Below are positions 47,101-54,655 of a DNA stretch of 64,000 nucleotides, in pieces (the first letter of the stretch is position 1; every line of letters starts with the position of its first letter). The notes beneath the pieces are model-generated. The model saw only the letters and a list, made by a program, of their open reading frames with translations, ran no database searches and had not been told where the DNA came from. The stretch covers positions 1 through 64,000 of the forward strand of contig NZ_JAATEM010000025.1 in assembly GCF_012034205.1 (NCBI RefSeq), in the 5' to 3' direction. The translations under genes and the position numbers were made by a program. This DNA comes from Streptomyces composti. Lineage in GTDB: Bacteria; Actinomycetota; Actinomycetes; Streptomycetales; Streptomycetaceae.

Positions 47101-47591
47101 GCACCCCGGTGGCCACCGAGCACGACTTCGACGTCACCCTGGAGGCCGGCGACTACCAGGTCCGCATCCGCGGCCAGATGGACCGCGTGGAGGCCGACGG
47201 CGAGGGCCGCGCCTACGTCGTCGACTTCAAGACCGGCAAGCAGGCGCCCACCGCCAAGGAGGTCGAGCGGCATCCGCAGCTCGCCGTCTACCAGCTCGCC
47301 GTCCGCGAGGGCGCCGTCGACGACGCCTTCGACGGAGTGCGCCCCGAGCCGGGCGGCGCCGAGCTGGTCCAGCTGCGGCAGGGGGCCGCCGAGCGGGACG
47401 GCGGCGAGTCCCTGCCCAAGGTGCAGGCGCAGCGGCCGCTCGAGGGGGAGTGGGTGGGCGAACTGCTGGCCACCGCCGCCGGCAAGGTGCTCGACGAGCG
47501 GTTCACCCCGAGCGCGGGCCAGCACTGCACGCGCTGCGCCTTCCGCGCCTCGTGCAGCGCCCGGCCGGAGGGACGGCACGTGGTGGAGTAG
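44133..47591 (+). CDS. adnA: AdnA: helicase-nuclease subunit
   Basis: A 1152-residue UvrD-family helicase fused to a RecB-like nuclease. Walker A AGPGTGKTTT is at residues 57-66; Walker B/DExQ is VDEYQDTD; motif III is GDPDQSIYAFRG; later motifs include TAHRSKGLEW. The nuclease part has GQMDRV and VVDFKTGKQ near residue 1029, the catalytic Asp-Lys pair. A four-cysteine [4Fe-4S]-type site is formed by Cys near 897 (ANTCALQ) and HCTRCAFRASC near 1131, as in AddB/AdnA. AdnAB resects double-strand breaks in actinomycetes. A GDAG-rich low-complexity insertion (codons 466-495) is unusual. GTG start. Cotranscribed with adnB. Confidence 0.92.
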   Translation: MSSSSSTSDLPHPRVRRGSRGAYRLVRTPPARVNPPPLDAAQRRVVDHESGPLLVLAGPGTGKTTTLVESVAARVARGQDPERILVLTFSRRAAVELRDRLALRTGAARAPQATTFHSFCYALVRAHQDSDLFVEPLRLLSGPEQDVTVRELLAGQAGLEKLGLAHVRWPDELRACLTTRGFADEVRAVLARSRELGLGPRELEAFARRIGRPDWRAASAFLAEYLDVLDLQGVLDYAELVHRAVLLARRPEVAAALAGRYDAVYVDEYQDTDPAQVRLLHALAGEGRTLVAFGDPDQSIYAFRGADVNGILDFPHAFRRADGRPAPVQVLRTSRRSGAALLAATRLITQRMPLPRLPADKVRAHRELSAARDGGRVEVYTYPTPGTELDNIADILRRAHLEDGVPWSEMAVLVRAGARTLPVLRRALTSAGVPVDVDGDDVPLRHEPAVAPLLTALRAVATAEARRRDAGDAGDAGAGDAGDAGGAGDAASPEGAAETGRRKDTEAAGHGRGEGARDRDTDKEPCWLDTETALTLLASPLGGMDAADLRRLGRALREEERAAGNSLPPPSDELLARALAEPERLAVHDPAYARGAQRLGTLLRKARERLADGGTAEEVLWELWSGTPWPGRLEHAARRGGAAGRNADRDLDAVCALFATAARAEERTGGRGALNFLEEIEAEDIAADTLTRRAARPDAVRLMTAHRSKGLEWRLVVVAGVQEGLWPDLRRRGSLLEADRIGRDGLAEPLTPGALLAEERRLFYVVATRARERLVVTAVKAPADDGDQPSRFLTELGVDPRDVTGRPRRPLSVAALVAELRATTVDPRVSDALRQAAAQRLARLAALTDEEGRPLVPAAHPCRWWGMDEPTESKVPLRDRDQPVVLSGSALDQLANTCALQWFLGREVKADAPATAAQGFGNVVHVLADEVASGRTPADLDVLMERLDSVWNALAFDAPWKSAQERENARVALERFLRWHVDSNRLRPGRTPVATEHDFDVTLEAGDYQVRIRGQMDRVEADGEGRAYVVDFKTGKQAPTAKEVERHPQLAVYQLAVREGAVDDAFDGVRPEPGGAELVQLRQGAAERDGGESLPKVQAQRPLEGEWVGELLATAAGKVLDERFTPSAGQHCTRCAFRASCSARPEGRHVVE
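45529..45606 (+). repeat. GDAG-type low-complexity insert in adnA
   Basis: In-frame repeats of GAC-GCC-GGG-type codons encode alternating Gly-Asp-Ala-Gly between the first helicase core and its 2A continuation. The DNA is a degenerate 9-bp repeat and could expand or contract without frameshift. Confidence 0.7.
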
Positions 47592-47640
47592 GCGGCCGGC
47601 TCCCGGGGGCGGGGCGGAGTGGGGTGGGATGGAGTGACGG

Positions 47641-47692
47641 CGGCCCGCGGTCTCGGCCCGCGGTCTCGGCGCGCGGTCTCGGCGCGCGGATC
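47641..47692. repeat. 13-bp tandem repeat, four copies, between adnA and adnB
   Basis: Four units of CGGCCCGCGGTCT (units 3 and 4 read CGGCGCGCGGTCT or a one-base variant) occur head to tail about 50 bases after the adnA stop and 90 bases before the adnB start. They are in a non-coding gap. Confidence 0.8.
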
Positions 47693-47780
47693 TGTGCGAA
47701 GGGGGCGCACGTGCCCCCGCTGCCCCCGACACGCACCGCCCTTCACCCGTTGTCAGTGGCCGCCGCTAGCCTTCCTCGAT

Positions 47781-50700
47781 GTGCCCGCACGTATCACCGA
47801 TCCCGAGCAGCTCAAGGAGCTCCTCGGCATCCCGTTCACCCCGGAGCAGACGGCCTGCATCACCGCGCCGCCCGCCCCGCAGGTGATCGTGGCCGGAGCG
47901 GGATCCGGCAAGACGACGGTGATGGCGGCGCGCGTGGTCTGGCTGGTCGGCACCGGCCAGGTCGCCCCCGAGCAGGTGCTGGGCCTCACGTTCACCAACA
48001 AGGCCGCAGGCGAGCTCGCCGAGCGCGTCCGCAAGGCGCTGATCAAGGCCGGCGTCACCGACCCCGACGCCATCGACCCGGACAACCCGCCGGGCGAGCC
48101 CGAGATCTCCACGTACCACGCCTTCGCGGGCCGCCTGCTGACCGACCACGGACTGCGCATCGGGCTGGAGCCCAGCTCCCGGCTGCTCGCCGACGCCACC
48201 CGCTACCAGCTCGCCGCCCGCGTGCTGCGCGAGGCGCCAGGACCCTACCCGGCCCTCACCCGTTCCTTCGCGGACCTCGTCGGCGATCTGCTCGCCCTGG
48301 ATGCCGAACTCTCCGAACACCTGGTGCGCCCCGAGGAGCTGCGCGCCCACGACACCGAGCTGCTGGACACCCTGAGCCGGCTCGAGCTGACCAACGCCGA
48401 CCTGCGCAAGGTCCCCGAGGCCGCCGCCGCCCGCCGCGAACTGGCCGACCTGGTGCTGCGCTACCGCGCCGCCAAACGCGAACGCGACCTGCTCGACTTC
48501 GGCGACCAGATCGCCCTGTCCGCCCGGCTCGCCGCCATCGAGGAGGTCGGCCGCGTCCTGCGCGACGAGTTCCGGGTGGTGCTCCTCGACGAGTACCAGG
48601 ACACCTCCGTCGCCCAGCGCGTGCTGCTCGCCGGGCTGTTCGGCGGCGGCACCGGCCACCCCGTCACCGCGGTCGGCGACCCCTGCCAGGCGATCTACGG
48701 CTGGCGCGGCGCCTCCGTCGCCAACCTCGACGACTTCCCCGAGCACTTCCCGCACGCCGACGGACGCCCGGCCACCCGCCAGTCGCTCAGCGAGAACCGC
48801 CGCAGCGGAGGGCGCCTGCTGGACCTCGCCAACGGCCTCGCCGAACCGCTGCGCGAGCTGCACGCCGGCGTGGAGGCGCTGCGCCCGGCGCCCGGCGCCG
48901 AACGCGACGGCATGGTCCGCTGCGCCCTGCTGCGCACCCACGCCGAGGAGCTGGAGTGGATGGCCGACTCCATCGCCCACCTGGTGCGCACCGGGAAGCC
49001 GCCCGGCGAGATCGCCGTGCTGTGCCGCACCGCCACCGACTTCGCCGACATCCAGGCCGCCCTGGTCGCCCGGGACGTGCCCGTGGAGGTCGTCGGCCTG
49101 TCCGGCCTGCTGCACCTGCCGGAGATCGCCGACCTGGTCGCCGTCTGCGAGGTGCTGCAGGACCCGGGCGCCAACGCCTCCCTGGTCCGGCTGCTGACCG
49201 GCCCGCGCTGGCGCATCGGCCCGCGCGACCTCGCCCTGCTGGGGCGCCGGGCCCGGCTGCTGGTGTCGCATGCGCGGGTGGAGGGCGACGACGACCCCGA
49301 CCGGCGGCTCGCCGAGGCCGTCGAAGGAGTCGACCCGGCCGAGGTGATCTCGCTCGCCGACGCCCTCGACACCTTCCTGGAGACCCCGCTGGACGGCGAC
49401 GGCGGCGACGACGGTCTGCCCTTCTCGCCCGACGCGCGGGTGCGCTTCGCCCGCCTCGCCGCCGAACTGCGCGACCTGCGCCGCTGCCTGGCCGACCCGC
49501 TGATGGACGTGCTGCACCGCGTGCTCGCCGTCACCGGCCTCGAGGTCGAGCTGTCTGCGTCCCCGCACGCGCTCGCCGCCCGCCGCCGCGAGACCCTGTC
49601 CAACTTCCTCGACATCGCCGCCTCCTTCGTCGCCGGCGACAACGAGGCGACCCTGCTCGCCTTCCTCGGCTTCCTGCGCACCGCCGCCCAGTACGAGAAG
49701 GGCCTGGACAACGCGCTGCCCGGCGGCGAGAACACCGTCAAGGTGCTCACCGCGCACAAGTCCAAGGGCCTGGAGTGGGACGTGGTCGCCGTCCCCGGCC
49801 TGGTCAAGGGCACCTTCCCCAGCAGCCAGGGCCGGGAGAAGTGGACCTCCCAGGGCAAGGTGCTGCCGCACCGGCTGCGCGGCGACGCGGCCACCCTGCC
49901 CGACGTCACCTCCTGGGACGCCCGCGGCATCAAGGCCTTCCACGAGGCGATGAAGGAGCACCAGCACACCGAGGAACTCCGCCTCGGCTACGTCACCTTC
50001 ACCCGGCCCCGCTCCCTGCTGCTCGGCTCCGGCCACTGGTGGGGTCCCTCGCAGAAGAAGCCGCGCGGTCCCTCCGAGTTCCTGCTGGCCCTCCACGACC
50101 ACTGCGCGGCCGGGTACGGCGAGATCGAGGCGTGGGCGGAGAAGCCGGCCGACGACGAGGAGAACCCGAGCCTGCACCGGCCCGCCGGCGACCAGGCGTG
50201 GCCCCTGCCCCTGGACGACGCCGCCCTCGCCCGGCGGCGGGCAGCCGCGGAGACCGTCCTGGCCCACCTCGACGCCCTCGCCGCCCGCGAGAACGGCCAG
50301 GCGGCGGTGCCCGAGCCGGACGCCTACGCGGGCACCTACGAGGACCCGGACTGGCCCCCGCCGCCGGACGACGAGGAGCTCCTGCCGGAGGATCAGAGTC
50401 CGTTCCTCGGCGAGCCGTTCCCCGGGGCGTCGTTCCCCGAGGGGGCGTTCCCTGAAGAACCGTTCCCCGAGGATCCGTTCCCCGAGGATCCGTTCCCCGA
50501 GGATCCGTCCCGTGGGGAGGACGACTCGTTCCCCGGGGAGGGCGACTCGCTGACCGCTGAGACCGGGGGTGGGCGAGCCGTGCCCACGGGAACCGGGGGT
50601 GGGCGAGCCGTGCCCGCCGAGACCGGGGGTGGGCGAGCCGGGAACCGTCCCACCGTCCCCCGCCAGGCGACACCGGACAGCCGCCTCACCCCGGAGGAGG

Positions 50701-51428
50701 CCCGCACCGTCGCCTCCTGGGACCGCGACCTCGACGCCCTCACCGGGGAACTGCTGCGCGCCCGAGAGAGCGTCACCGAGGTGCAGCTTCCGGCCTCGCT
50801 CACCGCCTCCGAGCTGCTGCGCCTGGCCGCCGACCCGGACGGCTTCGCCAAGGAGCTGGCCCGCCCCATGCCCCGCCCGCCGCAGCCCGCCGCCCGCCGG
50901 GGCACCCGCTTCCACGCCTGGGTCGAGTCCCGCTTCGAGGAACTGACCCTGCCCATGCTGGAGCCGGAGGAGCTGCCCGGCAGCGAGGCCGAGATCGCCG
51001 ACGAACGTGATCTGGAGGCGCTCAAGGAGGCCTTCGAGCGCACCGAGTACGCTCGCCGCACGCCGTACCGCGTGGAGGCCCCCTTCCAGATCAGCCTCGC
51101 CGGGCGGGTGGTGCGTGGCCGCATCGACGCCGTCTACCGGACCGGGGAGGGAGAGGGCGAGGGCGAGCAGGCCACGTACGAGATCGTCGACTGGAAGACC
51201 AACCGCGCCCCCACGGCGGACCCGCTGCAGCTCGCCGTCTACCGGCTCGCCTGGGCCGAGCAGCAGGGCGTACCGCTGGAGAACGTCACGGCCGCGTTCC
51301 TGTACGTGCGCACCGGCGAGGTGGTCCGCCCCGAGAGTCTGCCGGGCCGCGCCGAGCTGGAGCGGCTGCTGCTCGGGGAGCCCTCCGGTGAGATACCGCA
51401 CGCCGAGGACACCCCCGCGGGCCGATAG
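47781..51428 (+). CDS. adnB: AdnB: helicase-nuclease subunit
   Basis: A 1215-residue UvrD-like helicase-nuclease. Walker A AGAGSGKTT at residues 36-44, VLLDEYQDTS, GDPCQAIYGWRG, and TAHKSKGLEWD are all intact, so this is an active motor. The C-terminal nuclease has RGTRFHAWVE, GRIDAVYR and YEIVDWKTN near residue 1135; unlike AdnA there is no terminal cysteine cluster. Between them lies a low-complexity insert of repeated FPEDP units (residues 870-955). The GTG at 47781 starts the conserved N-terminus; no ribosome site is visible, and a TAGCCT -10-like element at 47766-47771 suggests a leaderless internal promoter. Partner of AdnA in double-strand-break end resection. Confidence 0.92.
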   Translation: MPARITDPEQLKELLGIPFTPEQTACITAPPAPQVIVAGAGSGKTTVMAARVVWLVGTGQVAPEQVLGLTFTNKAAGELAERVRKALIKAGVTDPDAIDPDNPPGEPEISTYHAFAGRLLTDHGLRIGLEPSSRLLADATRYQLAARVLREAPGPYPALTRSFADLVGDLLALDAELSEHLVRPEELRAHDTELLDTLSRLELTNADLRKVPEAAAARRELADLVLRYRAAKRERDLLDFGDQIALSARLAAIEEVGRVLRDEFRVVLLDEYQDTSVAQRVLLAGLFGGGTGHPVTAVGDPCQAIYGWRGASVANLDDFPEHFPHADGRPATRQSLSENRRSGGRLLDLANGLAEPLRELHAGVEALRPAPGAERDGMVRCALLRTHAEELEWMADSIAHLVRTGKPPGEIAVLCRTATDFADIQAALVARDVPVEVVGLSGLLHLPEIADLVAVCEVLQDPGANASLVRLLTGPRWRIGPRDLALLGRRARLLVSHARVEGDDDPDRRLAEAVEGVDPAEVISLADALDTFLETPLDGDGGDDGLPFSPDARVRFARLAAELRDLRRCLADPLMDVLHRVLAVTGLEVELSASPHALAARRRETLSNFLDIAASFVAGDNEATLLAFLGFLRTAAQYEKGLDNALPGGENTVKVLTAHKSKGLEWDVVAVPGLVKGTFPSSQGREKWTSQGKVLPHRLRGDAATLPDVTSWDARGIKAFHEAMKEHQHTEELRLGYVTFTRPRSLLLGSGHWWGPSQKKPRGPSEFLLALHDHCAAGYGEIEAWAEKPADDEENPSLHRPAGDQAWPLPLDDAALARRRAAAETVLAHLDALAARENGQAAVPEPDAYAGTYEDPDWPPPPDDEELLPEDQSPFLGEPFPGASFPEGAFPEEPFPEDPFPEDPFPEDPSRGEDDSFPGEGDSLTAETGGGRAVPTGTGGGRAVPAETGGGRAGNRPTVPRQATPDSRLTPEEARTVASWDRDLDALTGELLRARESVTEVQLPASLTASELLRLAADPDGFAKELARPMPRPPQPAARRGTRFHAWVESRFEELTLPMLEPEELPGSEAEIADERDLEALKEAFERTEYARRTPYRVEAPFQISLAGRVVRGRIDAVYRTGEGEGEGEQATYEIVDWKTNRAPTADPLQLAVYRLAWAEQQGVPLENVTAAFLYVRTGEVVRPESLPGRAELERLLLGEPSGEIPHAEDTPAGR
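50461..50640 (+). repeat. two tandem repeat arrays inside adnB
   Basis: Array 1 (50461-50508): three copies of a 15-bp unit CGTTCCCCGAGGATC encoding FPEDP. Array 2 (50562-50640): three copies of a 30-bp unit beginning ACCGGGGGTGGGCGAGCCG. Both are in frame in the linker between helicase and nuclease domains and look recently expanded. Confidence 0.8.
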
Positions 51429-51438
51429 GCTCGGGAGC

Positions 51439-52851
51439 ATGAGCCAGTCCGTTGACAGTGCCGTCGACGCCGTCCGTGCATACATCGATCAGCACCGCGC
51501 CGCCTTCCTCGACGACCTCGCCGCATGGCTGCGCATCCCCTCCGTCTCGGCCCAGCCCGAGCACGCCGCCGACGTGCACCGCAGCGCCGAATGGCTCGCC
51601 GCCAAGCTCCAGGAGACCGGTTTCCCGGTCGCCGAGGTCTGGCCGACCCCGGGCGCCCCGGCCGTCTACGCCGAGTGGCCCTGCGACGACCCCGGCGCAC
51701 CCACGGTGCTGGTCTACGGCCATCACGACGTGCAGCCCGCCGCCCGCGCGGACGGCTGGGACAGCGAGCCGTTCGAGCCGGTCGTCAGGGGGAACCGCCT
51801 GTACGCGCGAGGCGCGGCCGACGACAAGGGGCAGGTGTTCTTCCACCTGCTCGGCGTCCGCGCCCACCTGGCCACCACCGGCCGCACCACCCCGGCCGTC
51901 CATCTGAAGCTGCTGATCGAGGGCGAGGAGGAGTCCGGCTCGCCGCACTTCCGGGCGCTGGTCGAGCAGCACGCCGGGCGGCTCGCCGCCGACGCCGTGA
52001 TCGTCTCCGACACCGGGATGTGGTCCGAGGACACCCCCACCGTGTGCACCGGGATGCGCGGCCTCGCCGAGTGCGAGATCCGGCTGTACGGCCCCGACCA
52101 GGACATCCACTCCGGCTCCTTCGGCGGCGCCGTGCCCAACCCGGCCACCGCCGTCGGACGCCTGGTCGCCGCCCTGCACGACGAGAACGGGCGGGTGGCG
52201 ATCCCCGGCTTCTACGACGGAGTGATCGACCTCACCGACCGGGAGCGGGAGCTCTTCGCCGAGCTGCCCTTCGACGAGCGGCAGTGGCTGGCCACCGCCA
52301 AGTCCCACGCCACCGCGGGCGAGGCCGGCTACACCACCCTGGAGCGCGTCTGGGCCCGCCCGACCGCCGAGGTCAACGGCATCGGCGGCGGCTACCAGGG
52401 CGCCGGCAGCAAGACGATCATCCCGTCCTCCGCCATGGTGAAGCTGTCGTTCCGGCTGGTCGCGGGCCAGGACCCGGCGCACATCGAGAAGATCGTCGGT
52501 GACTGGGTCCGGACCCGGGTGCCCGCCGGCATCCGCTGCGAGGTCGGCTTCAGCTCCGCCACCCGCCCGTGCCTGACCCCGCTGGACCATCCGGCACTGC
52601 AGTCCGTGGTCCGTGCGATGGGCAGGGCCTTCGGCAAACCCGTCCGCTTCACCCGCGAGGGCGGTTCGGGCCCCGCCGCCGATCTGCAGGACGTGCTCGG
52701 CGCCCCCGTGCTCTTCCTCGGCATCTCCGTCCCGTCCGACGGCTGGCACGCCCCCAACGAGAAGGTCGAGCTCGACCTGCTGCTCAAAGGCGTCGAGACC
52801 TCGGCCCACCTGTGGCGCGACCTCGCCGAGCACTGGCGGCACGCCCCCTGA
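51439..52851 (+). CDS. M20-family dipeptidase/peptidase
   Basis: A 470-residue M20 metallopeptidase. Metal ligands are visible in order: VYGHHDVQPA (His, Asp), RGAADDKGQV (bridging Asp), LLIEGEEESGS (catalytic Glu and Glu ligand), VIVSDTGMW and GWHAPNEKVEL (His). A dimerisation domain interrupts the fold (DIHSGSFGGAVPNP). Similar enzymes are carnosinase-type dipeptidases. ATG start with GGGAG upstream (TCGGGAGC). No signal peptide, so cytoplasmic. It begins 10 bases after adnB and is likely co-transcribed. Confidence 0.92.
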   Translation: MSQSVDSAVDAVRAYIDQHRAAFLDDLAAWLRIPSVSAQPEHAADVHRSAEWLAAKLQETGFPVAEVWPTPGAPAVYAEWPCDDPGAPTVLVYGHHDVQPAARADGWDSEPFEPVVRGNRLYARGAADDKGQVFFHLLGVRAHLATTGRTTPAVHLKLLIEGEEESGSPHFRALVEQHAGRLAADAVIVSDTGMWSEDTPTVCTGMRGLAECEIRLYGPDQDIHSGSFGGAVPNPATAVGRLVAALHDENGRVAIPGFYDGVIDLTDRERELFAELPFDERQWLATAKSHATAGEAGYTTLERVWARPTAEVNGIGGGYQGAGSKTIIPSSAMVKLSFRLVAGQDPAHIEKIVGDWVRTRVPAGIRCEVGFSSATRPCLTPLDHPALQSVVRAMGRAFGKPVRFTREGGSGPAADLQDVLGAPVLFLGISVPSDGWHAPNEKVELDLLLKGVETSAHLWRDLAEHWRHAP

Positions 52852-53034
52852 AGCACCGAGCGGCCCCGGGCCCGGCCCGCCGGCGGGCGGGTCAGGACCG
52901 GCCACCCGGCCGGGGCACACTGGAAGAACCCCGCCCGCCGGCCGGAAGCGCCGCCGGACCGGTCGCCTCCCGCCCCACGTCCGCCGAACCGCCCGCCGAC
53001 CCGATCCGTTCCACCGGGGGAGTTGGAAGCACCC

Positions 53035-53979
53035 GTGACCACCTGGACCGACCACACCGCCGACCGCCCCATCTCGCTCACCGCGCCCAGCGGCATCGAC
53101 CGCGCCGCACACCACCGGCTCGACGAGGCATGGCTCGCGGCGGCGTGGAGCCACCCCTCGACGCGATGCTTCGTGGTCTCCGGCGGCCAGGTGCTCATCG
53201 ACGAGACGCCCGACGGCCGTACCGAGCTCGTCATGACGCCCTCCTTCGAGGCCCCGCTCACCGAGGCGCACCGCTACTTCCTCGGCATCGACGAGGACGG
53301 CGTCGCCTACTTCGCCCTGCAGAAGGACTCCCTGCCCGGCCGCATGGACCAGTCGGCGCGCTCCGCCGGCCTGCGCGAGGCGGGCCTGCTGCTGTCGCCC
53401 AGGGACGCCGCGCTGATGGTGCACGCCGTCGGCCTGGAGAACTGGCAGCGCACCCACCGCTTCTGCTCCCGCTGCGGCGAGCGCACCGTGATCGCCGCGG
53501 CCGGTCACATCCGCCGCTGCACGGCCTGCGGCGCCGAGCACTACCCCCGCACCGACCCCGCCGTGATCATGGCGGTCACCGACCAGGAGGACCGCATCCT
53601 GCTGGGCCGCCAGGTCCACTGGCCCGAGGGCCGCTTCTCGACGCTGGCCGGCTTCGTGGAGCCCGGCGAGTCCATCGAGCAGTCGGTGCGGCGCGAGGTG
53701 CACGAGGAGGTCGGCATCAGCGTCGGCGAGGTCGAGTACATCGCCAGCCAGCCGTGGCCCTTCCCGTCCAGCCTGATGCTGGGCTTCTTCGCCCGGGCCA
53801 CCTCCACCGAGATCGACGTCGACGGCGACGAGATCCACGAGGCCCGCTGGTTCTCCCGCGACGACCTGACCGCCGCCTTCGAGTCCGGCGAGGTCCTCCC
53901 GCCCTACGGCATCTCCATCGCCGCCCGCCTCATCGAACGCTGGTACGGCAGGCCGCTGCCGACCCGCAGCTTCGTCTGA
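53035..53979 (+). CDS. nudC: NudC: NAD(H)/NAD-capped RNA pyrophosphatase
   Basis: A 314-residue Nudix hydrolase. The central zinc ribbon CSRCGERT...CTACG is typical of NudC, followed by YPRTDPAVIMAV and the Nudix box GFVEPGESIEQSVRREVHEEVGI with the SQPWPFPSSLMLGF NADH-specificity motif (SQPWPFPxS). NudC hydrolyses NADH and removes NAD caps from RNA. The GTG at 53035 follows GGAAGCACCC and is preferred to an upstream TTG. Mycobacterial nudC (Rv3199c) has the same neighbours, adnAB and mrx1. Confidence 0.93.
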   Translation: MTTWTDHTADRPISLTAPSGIDRAAHHRLDEAWLAAAWSHPSTRCFVVSGGQVLIDETPDGRTELVMTPSFEAPLTEAHRYFLGIDEDGVAYFALQKDSLPGRMDQSARSAGLREAGLLLSPRDAALMVHAVGLENWQRTHRFCSRCGERTVIAAAGHIRRCTACGAEHYPRTDPAVIMAVTDQEDRILLGRQVHWPEGRFSTLAGFVEPGESIEQSVRREVHEEVGISVGEVEYIASQPWPFPSSLMLGFFARATSTEIDVDGDEIHEARWFSRDDLTAAFESGEVLPPYGISIAARLIERWYGRPLPTRSFV

Positions 53980-53987
53980 GACTGCGA

Positions 53988-54067
53988 GAACACGGAACCC
54001 CGGGAACACGGAACCCCGGGAACACGGGGCTCCGGGAACACGGGGCTCCGGGAACACGAACACGGGG
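53988..54067. repeat. 16-bp tandem repeat, five copies, after nudC
   Basis: Five units of GAACACGGAACCCCGG (units 3 and 4 read GAACACGGGGCTCCGG; unit 5 is degenerate) fill the gap between the nudC stop and the shared terminator. Each unit can form a small GC hairpin. Confidence 0.8.
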
Positions 54068-54099
54068 AGGCGTCACCGAGCACGCCGGGGGCGCTCGAA

Positions 54100-54131
54100 A
54101 AGGGGCGGTTCCGGACAGGGAACCGCCCCTT
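54100..54131. terminator. bidirectional terminator between nudC and mrx1
   Basis: AAGGGGCGGTTCC pairs with GGAACCGCCCCTT around a 6-base loop, followed by TCTCTTCC on the plus strand and U-rich on the minus side (TTTCGAGC). Both convergent genes end here. Confidence 0.85.
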
Positions 54132-54161
54132 CTCTTCCGCCGACGCCGGGCGCCGGGGGCA

Positions 54162-54419
54162 TCAGACCGCGAGCGCCTGCTTCACCTGGGCGAGGCTCGG
54201 GTTCGTCATCACGATCTCCTCGCCGCCGGTGGCCGGCACCACCCGCACCGTGGGCACGGTCTGGTTGCCGTTGTTCGCCTTCTCCACGAACGCCGCGGAC
54301 TCCGGGTCCTGCTCGATATTGATCTCGGTGTACGCGATGCCCTCGCGGTCCAGCTGGCTCTTCAGTCGGCGGCAGTAGCCGCACCACGTGGTGCTGTACA
54401 TCGTCACAGTGCCCAGCAT
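54162..54419 (-). CDS. mrx1: mycoredoxin (glutaredoxin-like, CGYC active site)
   Basis: An 85-residue glutaredoxin fold protein. Active site TTWCGYCRRLK; the TVPTV cis-Pro loop and a GGEEIVMTNPS C-terminal region follow. The WCGYC sequence and 85-residue length match mycoredoxin-1 (Rv3198A), which uses mycothiol to reduce S-mycothiolated proteins in the cytoplasm. The ATG at 54419 is used; GGAG lies 11 bases and AAGGAC a few bases upstream. A perfect sigma-R promoter precedes the gene. Divergent from uvrD2. Confidence 0.92.
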   Translation of the reverse strand: MLGTVTMYSTTWCGYCRRLKSQLDREGIAYTEINIEQDPESAAFVEKANNGNQTVPTVRVVPATGGEEIVMTNPSLAQVKQALAV

Positions 54420-54472
54420 GTCCTTGTGCGCTCCTTCGGCGGCTGAGGGAAATTCGGTGCTGCCGACAGGGG

Positions 54473-54499
54473 AACGTACTTGAAAGCGCCACAATTCCC
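54473..54499 (-). promoter_or_regulatory. sigma-R-type promoter of mrx1 (GGGAAT-N18-GTT)
   Basis: On the minus strand, GGGAAT (54499-54494) and GTT (54475-54473) are separated by exactly 18 bases, matching the Streptomyces sigma-R consensus. It lies 54 bases upstream of the mrx1 ATG. Confidence 0.8.
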
Positions 54500-54655
54500 G
54501 CGGCCGGCGCCCGGCGGACGTGACGCCCGCCGCACCCCGGACCAGGGCGCCTGACGCCGTGGCCGGAAGTGACTCCTGCCGCATTCATATGACTGCAAGC
54601 CCCCGCCTGTGGACAACCGGCTCACCCGTCTCCGTCGACCTGGCAGCATGGCCGT

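Noticed and set aside
45992..50455. Very long open frame (1487 codons) on the plus strand overlapping adnA and adnB
   Set aside because: It is a third-position shadow of the two helicase genes: Arg/Pro/Gly-dominated composition, no recognisable domain, and the true frames carry all helicase and nuclease motifs.
47766..51485. Antisense open frame of 1239 codons opposite adnB
   Set aside because: High-GC antisense shadow without stops; no motif, and composition (Gly, Val, Leu, Gln, His) typical of reverse-complement Streptomyces codons.
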